64,000 nt of DNA, from contig SNVD02015047.1 of assembly GCA_013180625.2 (NCBI GenBank), forward strand, positions 868,001-932,000, given 5' to 3'. A program made the position numbers and the translations under genes. This stretch comes from Boswellia sacra. Taxonomy: Eukaryota > Streptophyta > Magnoliopsida > Sapindales > Burseraceae. Below are positions 43,961 through 54,366 of the stretch, in pieces (within the stretch, counting starts at the first letter, position 1; each line of letters begins with the position of its first letter). The notes under the pieces were generated by a model. The model saw only the letters and a program-made list of their open reading frames with translations, was not told the origin of the DNA and did no database searches.

Positions 43961-46100
43961 CCATTGTGTGCAGAATTTTAGTTTGGTCTAAAAGATTTTG
44001 TTTATGACGGTTTGAATTCCACATTAGCAATATGACTTTAATTCCATTTCCAAAATTGAAAGAAAATTGATATGAAATATGGCATTCAAGGATGAAATCA
44101 ATCCTTAGAGCGAATGATGATCGGAAAATTATTGAAAAAGGCTTTGATAAGCCATGAAATATTGAAGCATTGTCTCAACAACAAAAGAGTGATTTTGAAA
44201 AAAAAACACATCGACGAAACGAAAAGGCTCACTAATTCATTCAAGAAGCATTAGATAATGTTGAACTTGAAAAATATGGAGATATAGAGTCTGCTAAAGA
44301 ATTATGGGAAAAGCTTGAAAAATTATATGGCGAACAAGAAAAAGTTAAAAAGGGGCGTCTACAAATTTAAAGAGGTGAGTTAGAAGTATGAACATTATGC
44401 GGGCAAGTGCAAAGCTCACATTCAATGTTTCAATTGCCAAAAATACAGGCATTATGCGTATGAATGCAGAGCACCCAAAAAAGTTGAAGAGAAAACAAAT
44501 TATGCAGAAGAAAAAAACTAAAGAAAGTGGTATCCTAGTATTGGTTCGTAAAGACAGAGATGAAAATGAAGAAAATACATGGTATCTTGATACTGGAGCT
44601 AGCAATTGCATATGTGAAAAAAAAAAACTTGTTTGTAGATTTGGATGAATTTGTTGGTGGCAATGTCTCTTTTGGTGATGATTCAAAAATTCCAGTGAAG
44701 GGTAAATGTGACATTCTTATCATGGAAAACATCAATTTATTTCCATTGTTTATTATGTGCCAAACGTGAAGAACAATAACCTAAGTATGGGGCAACTTTT
44801 AAAAAAAGAATATGACATCTACATGAAAGATAATAGTATTTCCATAAAAGACAAGAAAAGAAATTTCATAGCTATAGTTCCTATGTCCAAAAGTAGGATG
44901 TCTTGCTTAACATCCAAAATGATGTTGCAAAATGTCTCAAAGCATGTTATAGGTATAAGTTATGGCTTTGGCATCATCGATATAGGCATCTTAATTTTGA
45001 AAGACTGGAATGACTATTAAAGAAGTACATGGTGAAAAAATTACCTTACATCGATCATCGATCATCCAAATCAACTATGTAAAGGTTGCTTACTTGGAAA
45101 ACAATTTAGAAAAGCTTTTCCAAAAAAGTCATACTCAAGAGCTCAAACGCTTCTTGTGCTTATACATGCAGATGTGTGTAGTCTAATCAGGCCAAGTTCT
45201 CTTGGTAATAGCAATACTTCCTCCTTTTCATAGATGACTTTTCAAGGAAGACATGGGTGTACTTTCTAAAGCAAAAGTCAAAAGTTTTTGAGGTTTTGAA
45301 GAAATTCAAAACAATAGTTGAAAAAGAAAGTGGCCATCAAATTAAAGCCAGAAGAGTTGATCAAGAAGGACAATTTACAGACACAAAATTCCATGAATAC
45401 TGTGAGACAAATGGAATTCAATGATTTCTATTTGTTCCTAGATAACCCTAAAAAAATTAAGTCACTAAGGGAAAGATTAGAACAATTCTTGACATGGCAC
45501 GAAGTATGCTTAAGAGTAAAGGAATGCTAATAGAGTTTTAAGCAGAAGTTGTAGCATGTGTGGTGTGTCTATCTAACAGATCACGAACAAAAAGTGTGCA
45601 AAGAAAAACAACTCAAGAAGCTTAGAGTAAGAGAAGTCTTGAAATCACTCATTTGCGAGTATTTTGGAAGTGTGGCATATGTCCATATGTTAGATGAGGG
45701 GAGAGCTAAGCTGGATGACAAAAGTGAGAAGTTGATTTTTATTGAATATGAATCTAGTTCTAAAGGTTACAAGCTATACAATCCGAAAACTAAAAAGGTT
45801 GTAATTAGTGGAGCTAAGCAGTTTGATGAAGAAATCATTTGGCATTGGAATGTACCTAAAAAATATTATAGTTTTCTTCCTTACAATGATGAGGTAGATG
45901 AAGAACGAGTTTTGAAGATAGAACACGAGAGTGATACACCTCCTATTTCACCAACTTCACATGGAGATTCTATGCCATCATCTTCATCTAGAGGAAGCTT
46001 AGGTGATGGAAGTCCACGTACAAGAATCTAGAAGAAATCTATGAGGTAACTGAGAGAATTGATAATTTAACTCTCTTTTGTCTTTTTGCTAATTGTAAGC
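43961..46100 (+). pseudogene. Copia-2 gag remnant, zinc knuckle, protease, integrase
   Basis: Recognisable pieces are a gag stretch (WEKLEKLYGEQEKVKK, about 44305), an intact CCHC knuckle CFNCQKYRHYAYEC (44425-44466) and protease WYLDTGASNCIC (44581-44616). Then come CKGCLLGKQFRKAF-like integrase finger residues near 45080, a core with LIRPSSLG and RHGCTF, and the integrase C-terminal YVHMLDEGRAKLDDKSEKLI with GYKLYNPKTKKVV (45678-45810). Stops and frameshifts are spread throughout and gag is short. Confidence 0.85.
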
Positions 46101-49100
46101 CAATAAGTTTTGACGAAGTAACATAAGATAAGAAAAGGAGAAATGCAATAGATGAAGAAAATAAAATACATTGAAAAAAATAACACGTGGGAACTTGCTT
46201 CACTACGATAAGGACACAAAACAATTGGTGTCAAATAAGTGTATAAGACAAAGAAGAATGCTAGTAGAGAGGTTGAATGCTACAAAGCAATATTAGTTGC
46301 AAAGTGCAAAGGAAGGCATTGATATGATGAAGTTTTTGCTCCTGTTGCTCATTTTGAAACAATAAGATTGATCATCTCAATGGTAGCTTAAAGTAAATGA
46401 AAGATTTTTCAAATGGATGTGAAATAAGCCTTTCTAAATAGAATTCTTGAAAAGAAAGTTTATATATGACAATCGTTGGGTTATGTAGTGCAAGGTCAAG
46501 AAGACAAAGTTTTGAAATTGAAGTAAGTTTTTTATTGGTTAAAGCAAACACCAAGAGCATGGAATTGTCGAATTGACAAGTACTTTGAAGAAACAGGTTT
46601 CACTAAAAACGTTTTTATGAACACACTCTCTACATCAAAACCAAAGATAGAAATATCTTTATTTTTTGTTTGTAAGTAGATGATTTGATCTTTACTAGGG
46701 ATAATGTTAATATGTTCCAAGAATTCAAAAAGGTAATAGCAAAAGAGTTCGATGATGAACACTTAAATATGTATGTTTAATAAGAGCTTAATTCATTATA
46801 TTGCATTAATAATGTCATTAAATTTCTCAACTTAAGCATATAGTCTTTGCATATTTTGAATTAACTTTATCTTAATTTTGATTTTTGTTACAGGTTCGGT
46901 GAGATGGGCATAACTTTCTATTTATAGATTAGAAGGGTGCAAATCTTGATTTGTTGGAAAGCTGATTAAATTAACTACAAGATCATACTTAAAAAGCATC
47001 ATGAGATTAGGGCTCTTAGTAGACCAAAAATGAGCTTGAAGTAAACCCATCTGCAGTTTCGGCCTAACCTGACCATGCTTTTGTATTTTGACCATATCTT
47101 TTGAAATATGTATCCAAATCATACGAATCAAGATATTCTAGAAAGCTAAGAGAAATTTCTACAACTTTCATGAAGACATATGATCAAAATTCTAAATAAT
47201 TTAATGCTGAAATTGCTGGTCAAAGTCAGTGCACATGATGATCCAAATTGTCAACAAGATATTTACAATTATCCCTTTGTAATTTGATAAGTTTGCCCCT
47301 GAATGTATCTATAAATAGAGGTGCATTGTGACCCATTAGGACATCTGATTTTGGTTCGGATCCCTTATTATTGTGTTTTATCTCTTGTGTTTGTTCTCTT
47401 AATGTTATTAATAAATCTTCTTTTTCTTGCAATTTGTTTTCTTTCTTTTATAATGTCTTGCTAAATTCTCTTTTGCTAAGGAGAAAGGATGAAACCCTTG
47501 ATATGAGAATAAGGATTTTCTAACCCTTTGATATGTGCTTAATAATTATAATCTTTTGTTATTTATTTTATATGATTTAAATTTATTTGCCTAATCAATC
47601 TTGACACCACTCGTACAGTGGAGGTCTTGATCCATTGTAGAAAATCCTTGGCACATCAAATGCTTAGATCCTTTCTAGATGTCTTATGGTTCTTCCTTAC
47701 AGACATAGGTGTAGTTAGGAACCTTTATTTGTTGTAGACATATGGCGATTTACACATTGGATGGTTGAACCCATTTAGAAGAAGTGGTATAAATATTGGT
47801 AATGAAACAAATATAATTCATATAACTAAAATAGGCTTAAATGACATACCTTCCTATTGGAACCTCCTTGATATGTGGATTCTAATTGAGTTATAATTGG
47901 GTTATTTATCCTTATTTGATATATCAAGGCCGGATCCCCTAACCTTAGCTTTCATTATTATTGTATTAATTCTTCTTACTTGTGTATTCTAATTATTCTC
48001 GTTTATTGCTTATGAACTTGTTCTTTTATTAGCTTTGGTAGGTTTTATCACATATTGTCATGGATGGTCTTACCATCTTTTATTTTTGTTCTACATTGAA
48101 TGGTCAGTAGTACCGCCTACCATCTTTACTTATATTTGTTAACATTATCTTGCCATTCATTTACATTATTCATATTATAATTGCTCATTTTTTTAGTTTG
48201 TACTGCTAAATCCCTTTCCTCATGGATCGACCTCGGTCTCACCGGGTTTATTACTTTGACACTCATATACTTGGAAGATAATCATTTTTGGATGTGTCAT
48301 TCGAGATGATTGATATTAGGCTTATGACATACCATTTTGGCATTGAAGTTAAACAACAACAATATGGTATTTTTATTTCTCAAGAAGGGTATGCAAGAAA
48401 GATCTTGAAGAATTTCAAGATGGATGATAGTAATTTCATGAGTACACGAGTAGAATGCAGAATCAAACTATCTAAGAATGGAGAAGGAGAAAACATTGAT
48501 CCAACATTATTCAAGAGCTTAATTAGAAGCTTCTAGTATTTGACATGTACGAGATATGATATTCTCTATGCGGTTGGTCTAGTAAGTCACTTCATAAAGA
48601 ATCCAACCATTACACGTTTCAAAATCGCTAAACGAATCCTTTGCTATCTTAAAAAGACTATTGATTTTTGTTTGTATTATTTAGTTTCTGATGATTACAA
48701 ACTCATTGGATTTTGCGACAACGATTAGACTGGAGATACTGATGATAGAAAGAGTACTACTGGTTGTGTTTTCTTCATGGGAGATACTTCATTTACTTGG
48801 GCATCAAAGAAACAACCAATAGTTACATTGTCAACTTGTGAAGCTAAGTATGTTGCTGCTACTACATGTGCTTATCATCTAATTTGGTTGAGGAGTTTAT
48901 TGAAAGAGCTTAATGTTTCATACGAAGAGCTAACAAAGATTTGTGTTGATAACAAGTCAGCAATAACGCTAGCAAAGAATCTAGTGTTCCATGATCGAAA
49001 CAAGCATATTGATACTCATTATCATTATATATGAGATTGCATCACGAAAGAAGAAGTAAAAGTAGATACGTGAAGTCACAAGATCAAGTTGCAGACACAT

Positions 49101-49160
49101 TCACCAAGCCACTCAAGCATGAAGACTTTATTAGAATTAGAGATTTGCTTTGTGTAACAA
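46101..49160 (+). pseudogene. Copia-2 reverse transcriptase and RNase H (split by solo LTR)
   Basis: RT runs from about 46140 (KKYIEKNNTWELA-like) through VYM-QSLGYVVQGQ and VFYWLKQTPRAWNCRID to VDDLIFTRDN (46678-46707; the Tyr of YVDD is lost by a frameshift). At 46752 it breaks for the solo LTR and resumes at 48300 with MIDIRLMTYHFGIEVKQQ, ISQEGYARKILKNF and TRYDILYAVGLVS. RNase H has GDTSFTWASKKQPIVTLSTC, EAKYVAATTCAYHLIWLRSL and the tail KHIDTHYH. Several stops are present. Confidence 0.9.
46753..48299 (+). repeat. Solo LTR of the Athila-like family
   Basis: TGATGAACACTTAAAT...ATGTGTCA, 1547 bp, with the exact 5-bp duplication TTCGA at both ends (46748-46752 and 48300-48304). The interrupted Copia-2 RT reads through once the LTR and one TTCGA are removed. 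It is homologous in inverse orientation to 28809-30272. No internal region is left, so an intact element was lost by LTR-LTR recombination. Confidence 0.93.
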
Positions 49161-49172
49161 TTTTGAAGGGGG

Positions 49173-49385
49173 TGTTGGAAATAAACTTTTATTTTTTTTA
49201 GGATTCAAGTTTTATTTAGGAATTAAAAATTGAGTTCAATTAGGATTTATATTCCTAGGAGGATTATGATTATCATGAGCACTATATAAGCATAGTATTT
49301 TTCTTATTTGTTTATGGGTGTGGAAATAAAGATTCAAGAAATAAAAGAGTTTGTTTTCAAGATTTTTGTGTTGTAGTCTCTAACA
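49173..49385 (+). repeat. Copia-2 3' LTR
   Basis: 213 bp from TGTTGGAAATAAAC to GTCTCTAACA, directly after the polypurine tract GAAGGGGG. It is the partner of 43196-43412. Confidence 0.92.
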
Positions 49386-50129
49386 CCTTTTGCACTCTTT
49401 GTAGAACTGCATGCTCAGTGTTCAAATCTGCTATACTACTCATTGGTTATTGGTTCTATCCCAAGATAACACTAGCCAGTGAAACAAAAACAAAAAAAGA
49501 AAAAAGAAAATTAAGATGCATTGGAAATCCAATAGAAGTTGTGTGTAGTTGAAATACTTCATAAAAAAGTGGAAAAGAAATTCATAAATGATATAAGAAA
49601 ATGTGAAGTACTTGAGATACATTTCAAACAACTTTAGAAGTATAGCTCAAAGAGGAAAAGGTGAGTCCAGAAATTAAAATTTGTTCTCCTCACACTAATT
49701 GTCTATCAGATTATAGTGGAGTTATAGGTTGAGTTAAATTGAATATATTCTCATTCTCATTATTGTATGCATACATATATATCAAGGTGGAAGAGTTTGG
49801 AAGGCGGAGTGAAGATCATTGGAGGAAATGTGTAAAAGTCTAAAGCCAGTTTTTTTCATTTCTTTTGGTTAAGAGTGCTTGCATAATCCGATCGAGATGG
49901 AGACCCAATTGATGTTTAACCTAAGAATTAAATATGACAACAAAAAGAAGAAAAAGTAACTCAAAGAAATAAACTGAAACGATTTTGGAAACTGAACTGT
50001 GTTATGCATTTTTTCTATCAGATTAGTGAACGTTGCAAAATAAACTTCTCAACCTCTAATTGTCATTCTACCCTCATGGCAGTAGCATATTATGTCTTCT
50101 CATCGTCATTCTTTTATATGTATATCAAG
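49386..50129 (+). pseudogene. CNGC copy A intron with a partial duplicated exon
   Basis: Sequence after Copia-2 (CCTTTTGCACTCTTTGTAG) matches copy B from 56617. At 49789-49856 there is a partial second copy of the CNBD exon start: TGGAAGAGTTTGGAAGGCGG matches the true exon start at 50131. It is preceded by the same ATATATCAAG acceptor region. The duplicate carries an early stop and then diverges. Confidence 0.7.
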
Positions 50130-50573
50130 GTGGAACAATTTGGAAGTTGGAGTGAAGGATCATTGGAGGAAATGTATGGATATGTAAAGCCAATTTTCTA
50201 TGCTGAGCCTGAGCGAACCCTCATCGTTCGAGAGGGAGAAGCAATTGATGAGATGATCTTTGTTGTGGAAGGCAGGTTATGGACCTACACTACTAGGGAT
50301 AAAAAATCTGGCACTTCAAGTAGTAACGGTAAGCCTAACAATATTAGAAACGCTTATAGATCTAAAAAAAGGTGACTTCTATGAAAAAGAACTGGTAAAT
50401 GAGATTCACGCTGCTCCCTACATATTCAGCCTTCTTATTTCTAGTAGAACTATTCAAGCGATTACCAATGTCGAAGCCTTTGTCGTTATGGCTCATGACT
50501 TGAAAGATACATTTGTTAAGCGTCATGGAGTAGTTCTTTGCACGTGGCGATGAAGAAGCTTTCTACATTTGAG
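50130..50573 (+). pseudogene. CNGC copy A: cyclic-nucleotide-binding domain exon
   Basis: The exon opens after a TATATCAAG acceptor: VEQFGSWSEGSLEEMYGYVK, PIFYAEPERTLIVREGEAID, EMIFVVEGRLWTYTTRD. After a frameshift near 50330 it reads LKKGDFYEKELVNEIHAAPY, SSRTIQAITNVEAFVVMAHD and LKDTFVKRHGV, with a stop at 50573. IVREG-IDEM-F---G-L is the start of the CNGC nucleotide-binding fold, the GDF--ELV block resembles the phosphate-binding cassette, and TIQAITNVEAF---A-DLK is the CNGC core end. The IQ/calmodulin-binding tail is missing. This would have been a plasma-membrane Ca2+-permeable channel. Confidence 0.85.
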
Positions 50574-52071
50574 AAGGAATACACAAAAATCTACTTAGGA
50601 GTAAAACTCTGACAATACAGGATCAGTAATTAATTTACCCATCTATTACATAGTGCTCAAGAACAGTAGATTGATCAAATCATCTTGTTGTTTATATTCC
50701 TGGTTTTGTTGGCTGGAGTCTTCTGTGAGACCAATAATTTATTTATAAATAGTGCTTGATTGCCATGTACATATAACAAGAATATTCGTTCTATAGCATT
50801 AAGGTAACTACCTAATGGCTGCTAGGAAAAAGATGTATGTTAAATAATTTAAATGTTACCTAATGCATTTAGATTTGCTATGAAAACTGTGTTGTATGCT
50901 CTTAAGACACTATCTCCTGAATGTCAAAGCATTAAACAAATCTTCCGAGTAAATTTATGTGCTTGAGTTACAAAATCCTACCAAATTAGCATTATAAATG
51001 ATGCTTTTGAAAAAACTGAAAAGATATCAGTATAGTAGTACTCAACATTGGGCGTTGCAATCCGAAAGAGAGAACTGTTGCTCTTGGTTATAAATACGAG
51101 GATGAATGTGTTCATAATTTACTATTTAAATATAAGCAAGCAAGCAAAAAAAAAAAAAAAAACCTAGATAGAAAATTTGGCCAGATAGAACTTGAACATA
51201 TATCTTCTTCTCTAGCTGATTTGTTTCTAAGATTGTATTAAATTGAATTTGAACAAAAGTTGGAAATTACAACATGTGTTCTCCACAGAGTTGACGATTT
51301 CCTTTACAAAATCTTTTTTTTTTTTTTAAACTTATTGACGTAATTAAAATGAAGGAGGCCTTAAGTAATTTCAATGGTTCAAAATAAGTCATGAATAAAT
51401 GTGGGCTAATTTTTGAGTAGGCCAGATTGCATTTATAGTTCTGACAAGTTCAGAGTTTTGTAACCTCAAGAAGAAAGAGGAAATTCTCAATTAGCCCCCA
51501 AATTGGGGGCCTTTTCGAAAATAGCCTCCGTTATAATTTTTTATAAAACCCACTAGCGTCCGCCTGCTGAATTGACCAAAATCCCTTCACCCTTTTATAC
51601 GTTTTAGTAGCCATGAACCATTTCAAAAACATACGACGTTCCCTCCTCCACAACGCACGAGTTTGGATTCGATTTTGATTTCGTCCGTCCCCATTCCTCC
51701 TAGTATGCATTTTGATTTTCATTTGAGATAGAGTGAAATTGCAAACAGAGATAGGCCATTTTCATTTCGGAGATGAAGCAGAGGAAGCTACGGGCAATGA
51801 ACTTATGGTTTGCAAGTGAGAGAACTAACAAAATCGATAACCCAGTCCATGTACGTGATGTGTTGAATCGTTTTCAGGTTGAATGTTAATTTATTGATAC
51901 ATTTTCAATCTGCATATAGTTACAACAATGACAGGGACGATTTTGTACAGAGACAAATGGGTTTAGGGATTTATCGGATTCGAGAAAACTAAAAATTGAT
52001 GTTATCTTGTCGAAATTGCAGTTAATTAAGTGAAATATATTTGTGATTGTGTTGCTATGAATGTGAATACA
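50574..52071. other. Spacer between CNGC copies
   Basis: No gene. It includes poly-A (51148-51163) and poly-T (51316-51328) runs and a near-perfect palindrome GCCCCCAAATTGGGGGC (51496-51512). The short frame at 51531-51722 (minus) has no recognised motif. Confidence 0.5.
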
Positions 52072-52200
52072 TGAGCATTTGGAATGAGAAATGAAGGTCG
52101 AAGACGATAATGGTTGATAGTGCCTAACTGTCGAACCTTCATCTAACTGTCGAACCATGTGAGCTTAATTAGCCATCGAATCATGCTATGATTATGTTGC
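52072..52200 (+). repeat. LTR-like repeat (TCGAAC family), copy 2, left part
   Basis: Matches the first 110 bp or so of 35296-35800: GCATTTGGAATGAGAAATGA, then ACTGTCGAACCTTCATCTAA. It is followed, after a short divergent stretch, by the CNGC pore exon. Confidence 0.6.
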
Positions 52201-52233
52201 TAGTGCCACGTGGAATAGCTCTGCCATAGCCGT

Positions 52234-52485
52234 GGAGGTTGCATGGTGGCAGAAAGTCTGCAACAAACTTCATTCGAATGCCCGGACAGGCTTGGTTATT
52301 ATAAGTACGAATGTAGTGCGGGTTTTAAAGCTGACCAATTCCTTAGTGATTATTGCTCCAGAAACACAACGAAATATGGTTTTGGAGTGTTCGAATATGC
52401 CCATCAGTCTGGAATACTTCTGGACTCTTGTGATTTTTTTGAGAAGATTTTTTATGTTCTACGATGGGGCCTGCAAGCCCTCAGG
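52234..52485 (+). pseudogene. CNGC copy B: pre-pore and pore-helix exon
   Basis: The exon begins with VEVAWWQKVCNK in one frame. After a one-base shift it continues SFECPDRLGYYKYECSAGFK, ADQFLSDYCSRNTTKYGFGV, FEYAHQSGILLDSCDFFEKI and FYVLRWGLQALR, ending at a GTTTGT donor. GVFEYA-QSG and F-EKIFY---WGLQ-L are the S5-to-pore segment of plant CNGCs; the filter FGQN follows on the exon at 56157. No copy of this exon is found in copy A. Confidence 0.82.
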
Positions 52486-52794
52486 TTTGTACATCAATAT
52501 TCATTTTTTAGTACTTCATAGTACATCCAATTAATTCTCATAGCTTTTTGTCGTTTCTCAATGCTATAAGATGAGAGTGATTCAGACCATTTCTCCATAT
52601 TAATTTAATATCATTCTTTTTCTGCTCAGACGGAGTAAAGGTTTAGAAAAAGGTTCACATTATCCGTAGAAACCAACATCTTTTTGTGTTTATAATTATT
52701 TATTAGGAGGGAACAAAGGTGGAAGGTTGTGTAGGGCCCAAATTTTAATGTAAAAGTCTCAATTATTCCCGCTCATGTAATTAGAGAGATTGTA

Positions 52795-52980
52795 TACGAT
52801 CAATGTGTTCATGTCAAGAACTAGCAATTTTGAATTGATCAATGAGAGACTTCTCACCTGATCTTTTGTATAAATACCGATCTCCTGGAATAAAAGTCAG
52901 ATTTCGTACACTCTAATACATGGAATGACAATTCCAGGGTTTTGTCTTTATTATTTTCTGGTTAATTGCTTTTTCTATCA
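52795..52980 (+). repeat. LTR-like repeat (TCGAAC family), copy 2, right part
   Basis: Matches the last 170 bp of 35296-35800: TCAAGAACTAGCAATTTTGA, TGTATAAATACCGATCTCCT, then ATGGAATGACAATTC, ending TTTTTCTATCA. The right part is separated from the left part by the CNGC pore exon and its intron. Confidence 0.6.
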
Positions 52981-53140
52981 CTTTCTTAGGTCCATCTAAG
53001 AGAGAACTCAAATTGAAAACTAGAAAACTCATTCTTGTCTTTCAACTAATGAAAGATCATTGCGATCTTTCAAGCACTACAAGAAAAGAGGGTTTATAAT
53101 ACGCCCATTTGCGGCGGTTTTTAAAAACCGCAGTAAATAG

Positions 53141-53977
53141 ATGCCACACGAATATATTTACGGCGGTCGTGAGAACCGCCTTTTAAAGGGCCTAAAATTC
53201 ACCTCTACCTTTAACCCCTCCAACACACTCTTCATCCCTCCCAAATCTGTAAACCTAGGCCCTTTCATCCCCTTCACTTCCACACCACTCAAACCCCAAT
53301 TCGCCGATTCTTTCTTCATGCCAATCTTCAAAATTTTAGTTGCATTTCCATTGACCAACTCAGTCTTCCTCTTAGCAACTTCAAACTCAACATTTTTCTC
53401 CTCGTTCTTCGGTTTCCCACTCGAATACGCTTCTCGTATTCGAGTCCACTTCGCCTTCGATTACACCTTCCCCTCCTCCGTCGAGACCGCCTACCGCTCC
53501 AAACAGGGCAATCTCTACACTCTCCAAACCCTCCTCTATTTCATCAAGAACTACAACCTCAAGCACACGGAGTACATCCAGAGTGCCCGCGCCAACCAGA
53601 TCCTCGCCGTCACTCTCCCCAATCGCAAACCCCTCTTCGAATACCTTACCTGCAAAATCGATTCTACCGACCAGATCGAATTCCATCTCCCTCAAAACCC
53701 TAACATCCTCGATGCCCCGGTTAACGAGACCTTAACTAACGGGGCCGAGGTTCAGAGGCATAACTTTAACGCCAATAGTAATGTGACGGTGACGACGGTT
53801 GATGACAGGAGGAGTCTTGCCAATCTAGAGAGCATAGATTTTGTGTCTTTGATCAGAGCGGGTGAGAAGTCGTTGAAGGATTGTGAGGCGTTGTTGGAGT
53901 GCAAGAACAGTGATTTCTACGGCGTTCTTGTGTCATCGATGAGACGGGAAGAGAAGAGGCAGAGAATTGAGTCGTAG
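53141..53977 (+). CDS. Chimeric 278-codon ORF: antisense CDC48C piece plus CDC73 (parafibromin) piece
   Basis: The frame starts inside the CACTA subterminal repeat. Residues 1 to about 97 have no sense homology because this DNA is antisense to a CDC48C-like fragment. From about residue 98 it is CDC73, the Paf1-complex subunit that promotes RNA polymerase II elongation and histone marks: DYTFPSSVETAYRSKQGNLY, LKHTEYIQSARANQILAVTL, RKPLFEYLTCKIDSTDQIEF, then SLKDCEALLECKN, DFYGVLVSSMRREEKRQRIE. A CAG-to-TAG change ends it at 53975; homology continues past the stop (KDGLVAKNRLMG) to about 54030. This is the N-terminal half of CDC73 without its C-terminal Ras-like domain. The CDC73 part has no frameshift, so it is young or under some constraint. 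Expression is unknown. Confidence 0.7.
   Translation: MPHEYIYGGRENRLLKGLKFTSTFNPSNTLFIPPKSVNLGPFIPFTSTPLKPQFADSFFMPIFKILVAFPLTNSVFLLATSNSTFFSSFFGFPLEYASRIRVHFAFDYTFPSSVETAYRSKQGNLYTLQTLLYFIKNYNLKHTEYIQSARANQILAVTLPNRKPLFEYLTCKIDSTDQIEFHLPQNPNILDAPVNETLTNGAEVQRHNFNANSNVTVTTVDDRRSLANLESIDFVSLIRAGEKSLKDCEALLECKNSDFYGVLVSSMRREEKRQRIES
53170..53430 (-). pseudogene. Captured CDC48C/NVL-like AAA-ATPase fragment
   Basis: The minus strand reads NGNATKILKIGMKKESANWG, then VEVKGMKGPRFTDLGGMKSV and LEGLKVEV. The F-DLGGM--VLEELK-EV pattern opens the first AAA module in plant CDC48 homolog C (NVL type), a ribosome-biogenesis ATPase. Only this short segment, before Walker A, is present. It is head-to-head with the CDC73 piece and overlaps its chimeric frame on the other strand. 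Confidence 0.68.
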
Positions 53978-54189
53978 CAGAGGAAGGATGGGCTGGTGGC
54001 GAAGAATCGGCTAATGGGAGTTGACGAGAGGGGATTGGGTTACACCGAGAGAAGCATATCAACCTTTTATCAGTTGTTTGGTTACTGAGAAAGTGTGACA
54101 AGAGATTGGGAATTTTAAGATGGGCTTAGATTTTTTTATTATTTATTTACTTATTTAAATTGTGGCTGAAAGTAATGTGTTTTCTGCAG

Positions 54190-54366
54190 CATTCAGTTGA
54201 CTATTGGCTGTGGGTGGATTTGATTGCTCCCGAGTTAGAGAGGCTTTTGAAAAACTTAGTGAGAGTTGATCGGCAGGAGGAGGCAGATCTGTTTTACATC
54301 CTCTTCTTTACAACAATCAGCTTTTTCTTATTAGAGCAGCAACAGTGCAAGGCTCTTTATAGGGTG
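54190..54366 (+). pseudogene. Unidentified exon-like fragment in CACTA-C
   Basis: After TTTCTGCAG (a plausible acceptor) the frame reads HSVDYWLWVDLIAPELERLL, then KNLVRVDRQEEADLFYILFF, and ends near a GTGTGAGTG donor-like site. The composition and splice-like borders suggest a third captured host exon. I do not recognise the family. Confidence 0.4.

Larger units (their letters stand above)
43196..49385 (+). mobile_element. Copia-2: full-length Ty1/Copia element
   Basis: Complete structure: 5' LTR 43196-43412, PBS TGGTATCAAAGCC (43416-43428), decayed gag-PR-IN-RT-RH on the plus strand, polypurine GAAGGGGG, 3' LTR 49173-49385. The target duplication is TCTTT / CCTTT (4 of 5; the uninterrupted site in CNGC copy B reads GTTCCTTTTGC). 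LTRs differ by roughly two dozen changes plus small gaps by eye, so it is old. A solo LTR (46753-48299) sits in its RT. Confidence 0.93.

Noticed and set aside
44345..44686. 113-codon minus-strand frame over Copia-2 gag/protease
   Set aside because: Antisense to the CCHC knuckle and protease motifs on the plus strand.
52232..52534. 100-codon frame as a separate gene
   Set aside because: It is the alternative frame of the CNGC pore exon; only the first dozen residues belong to the channel before the frameshift.
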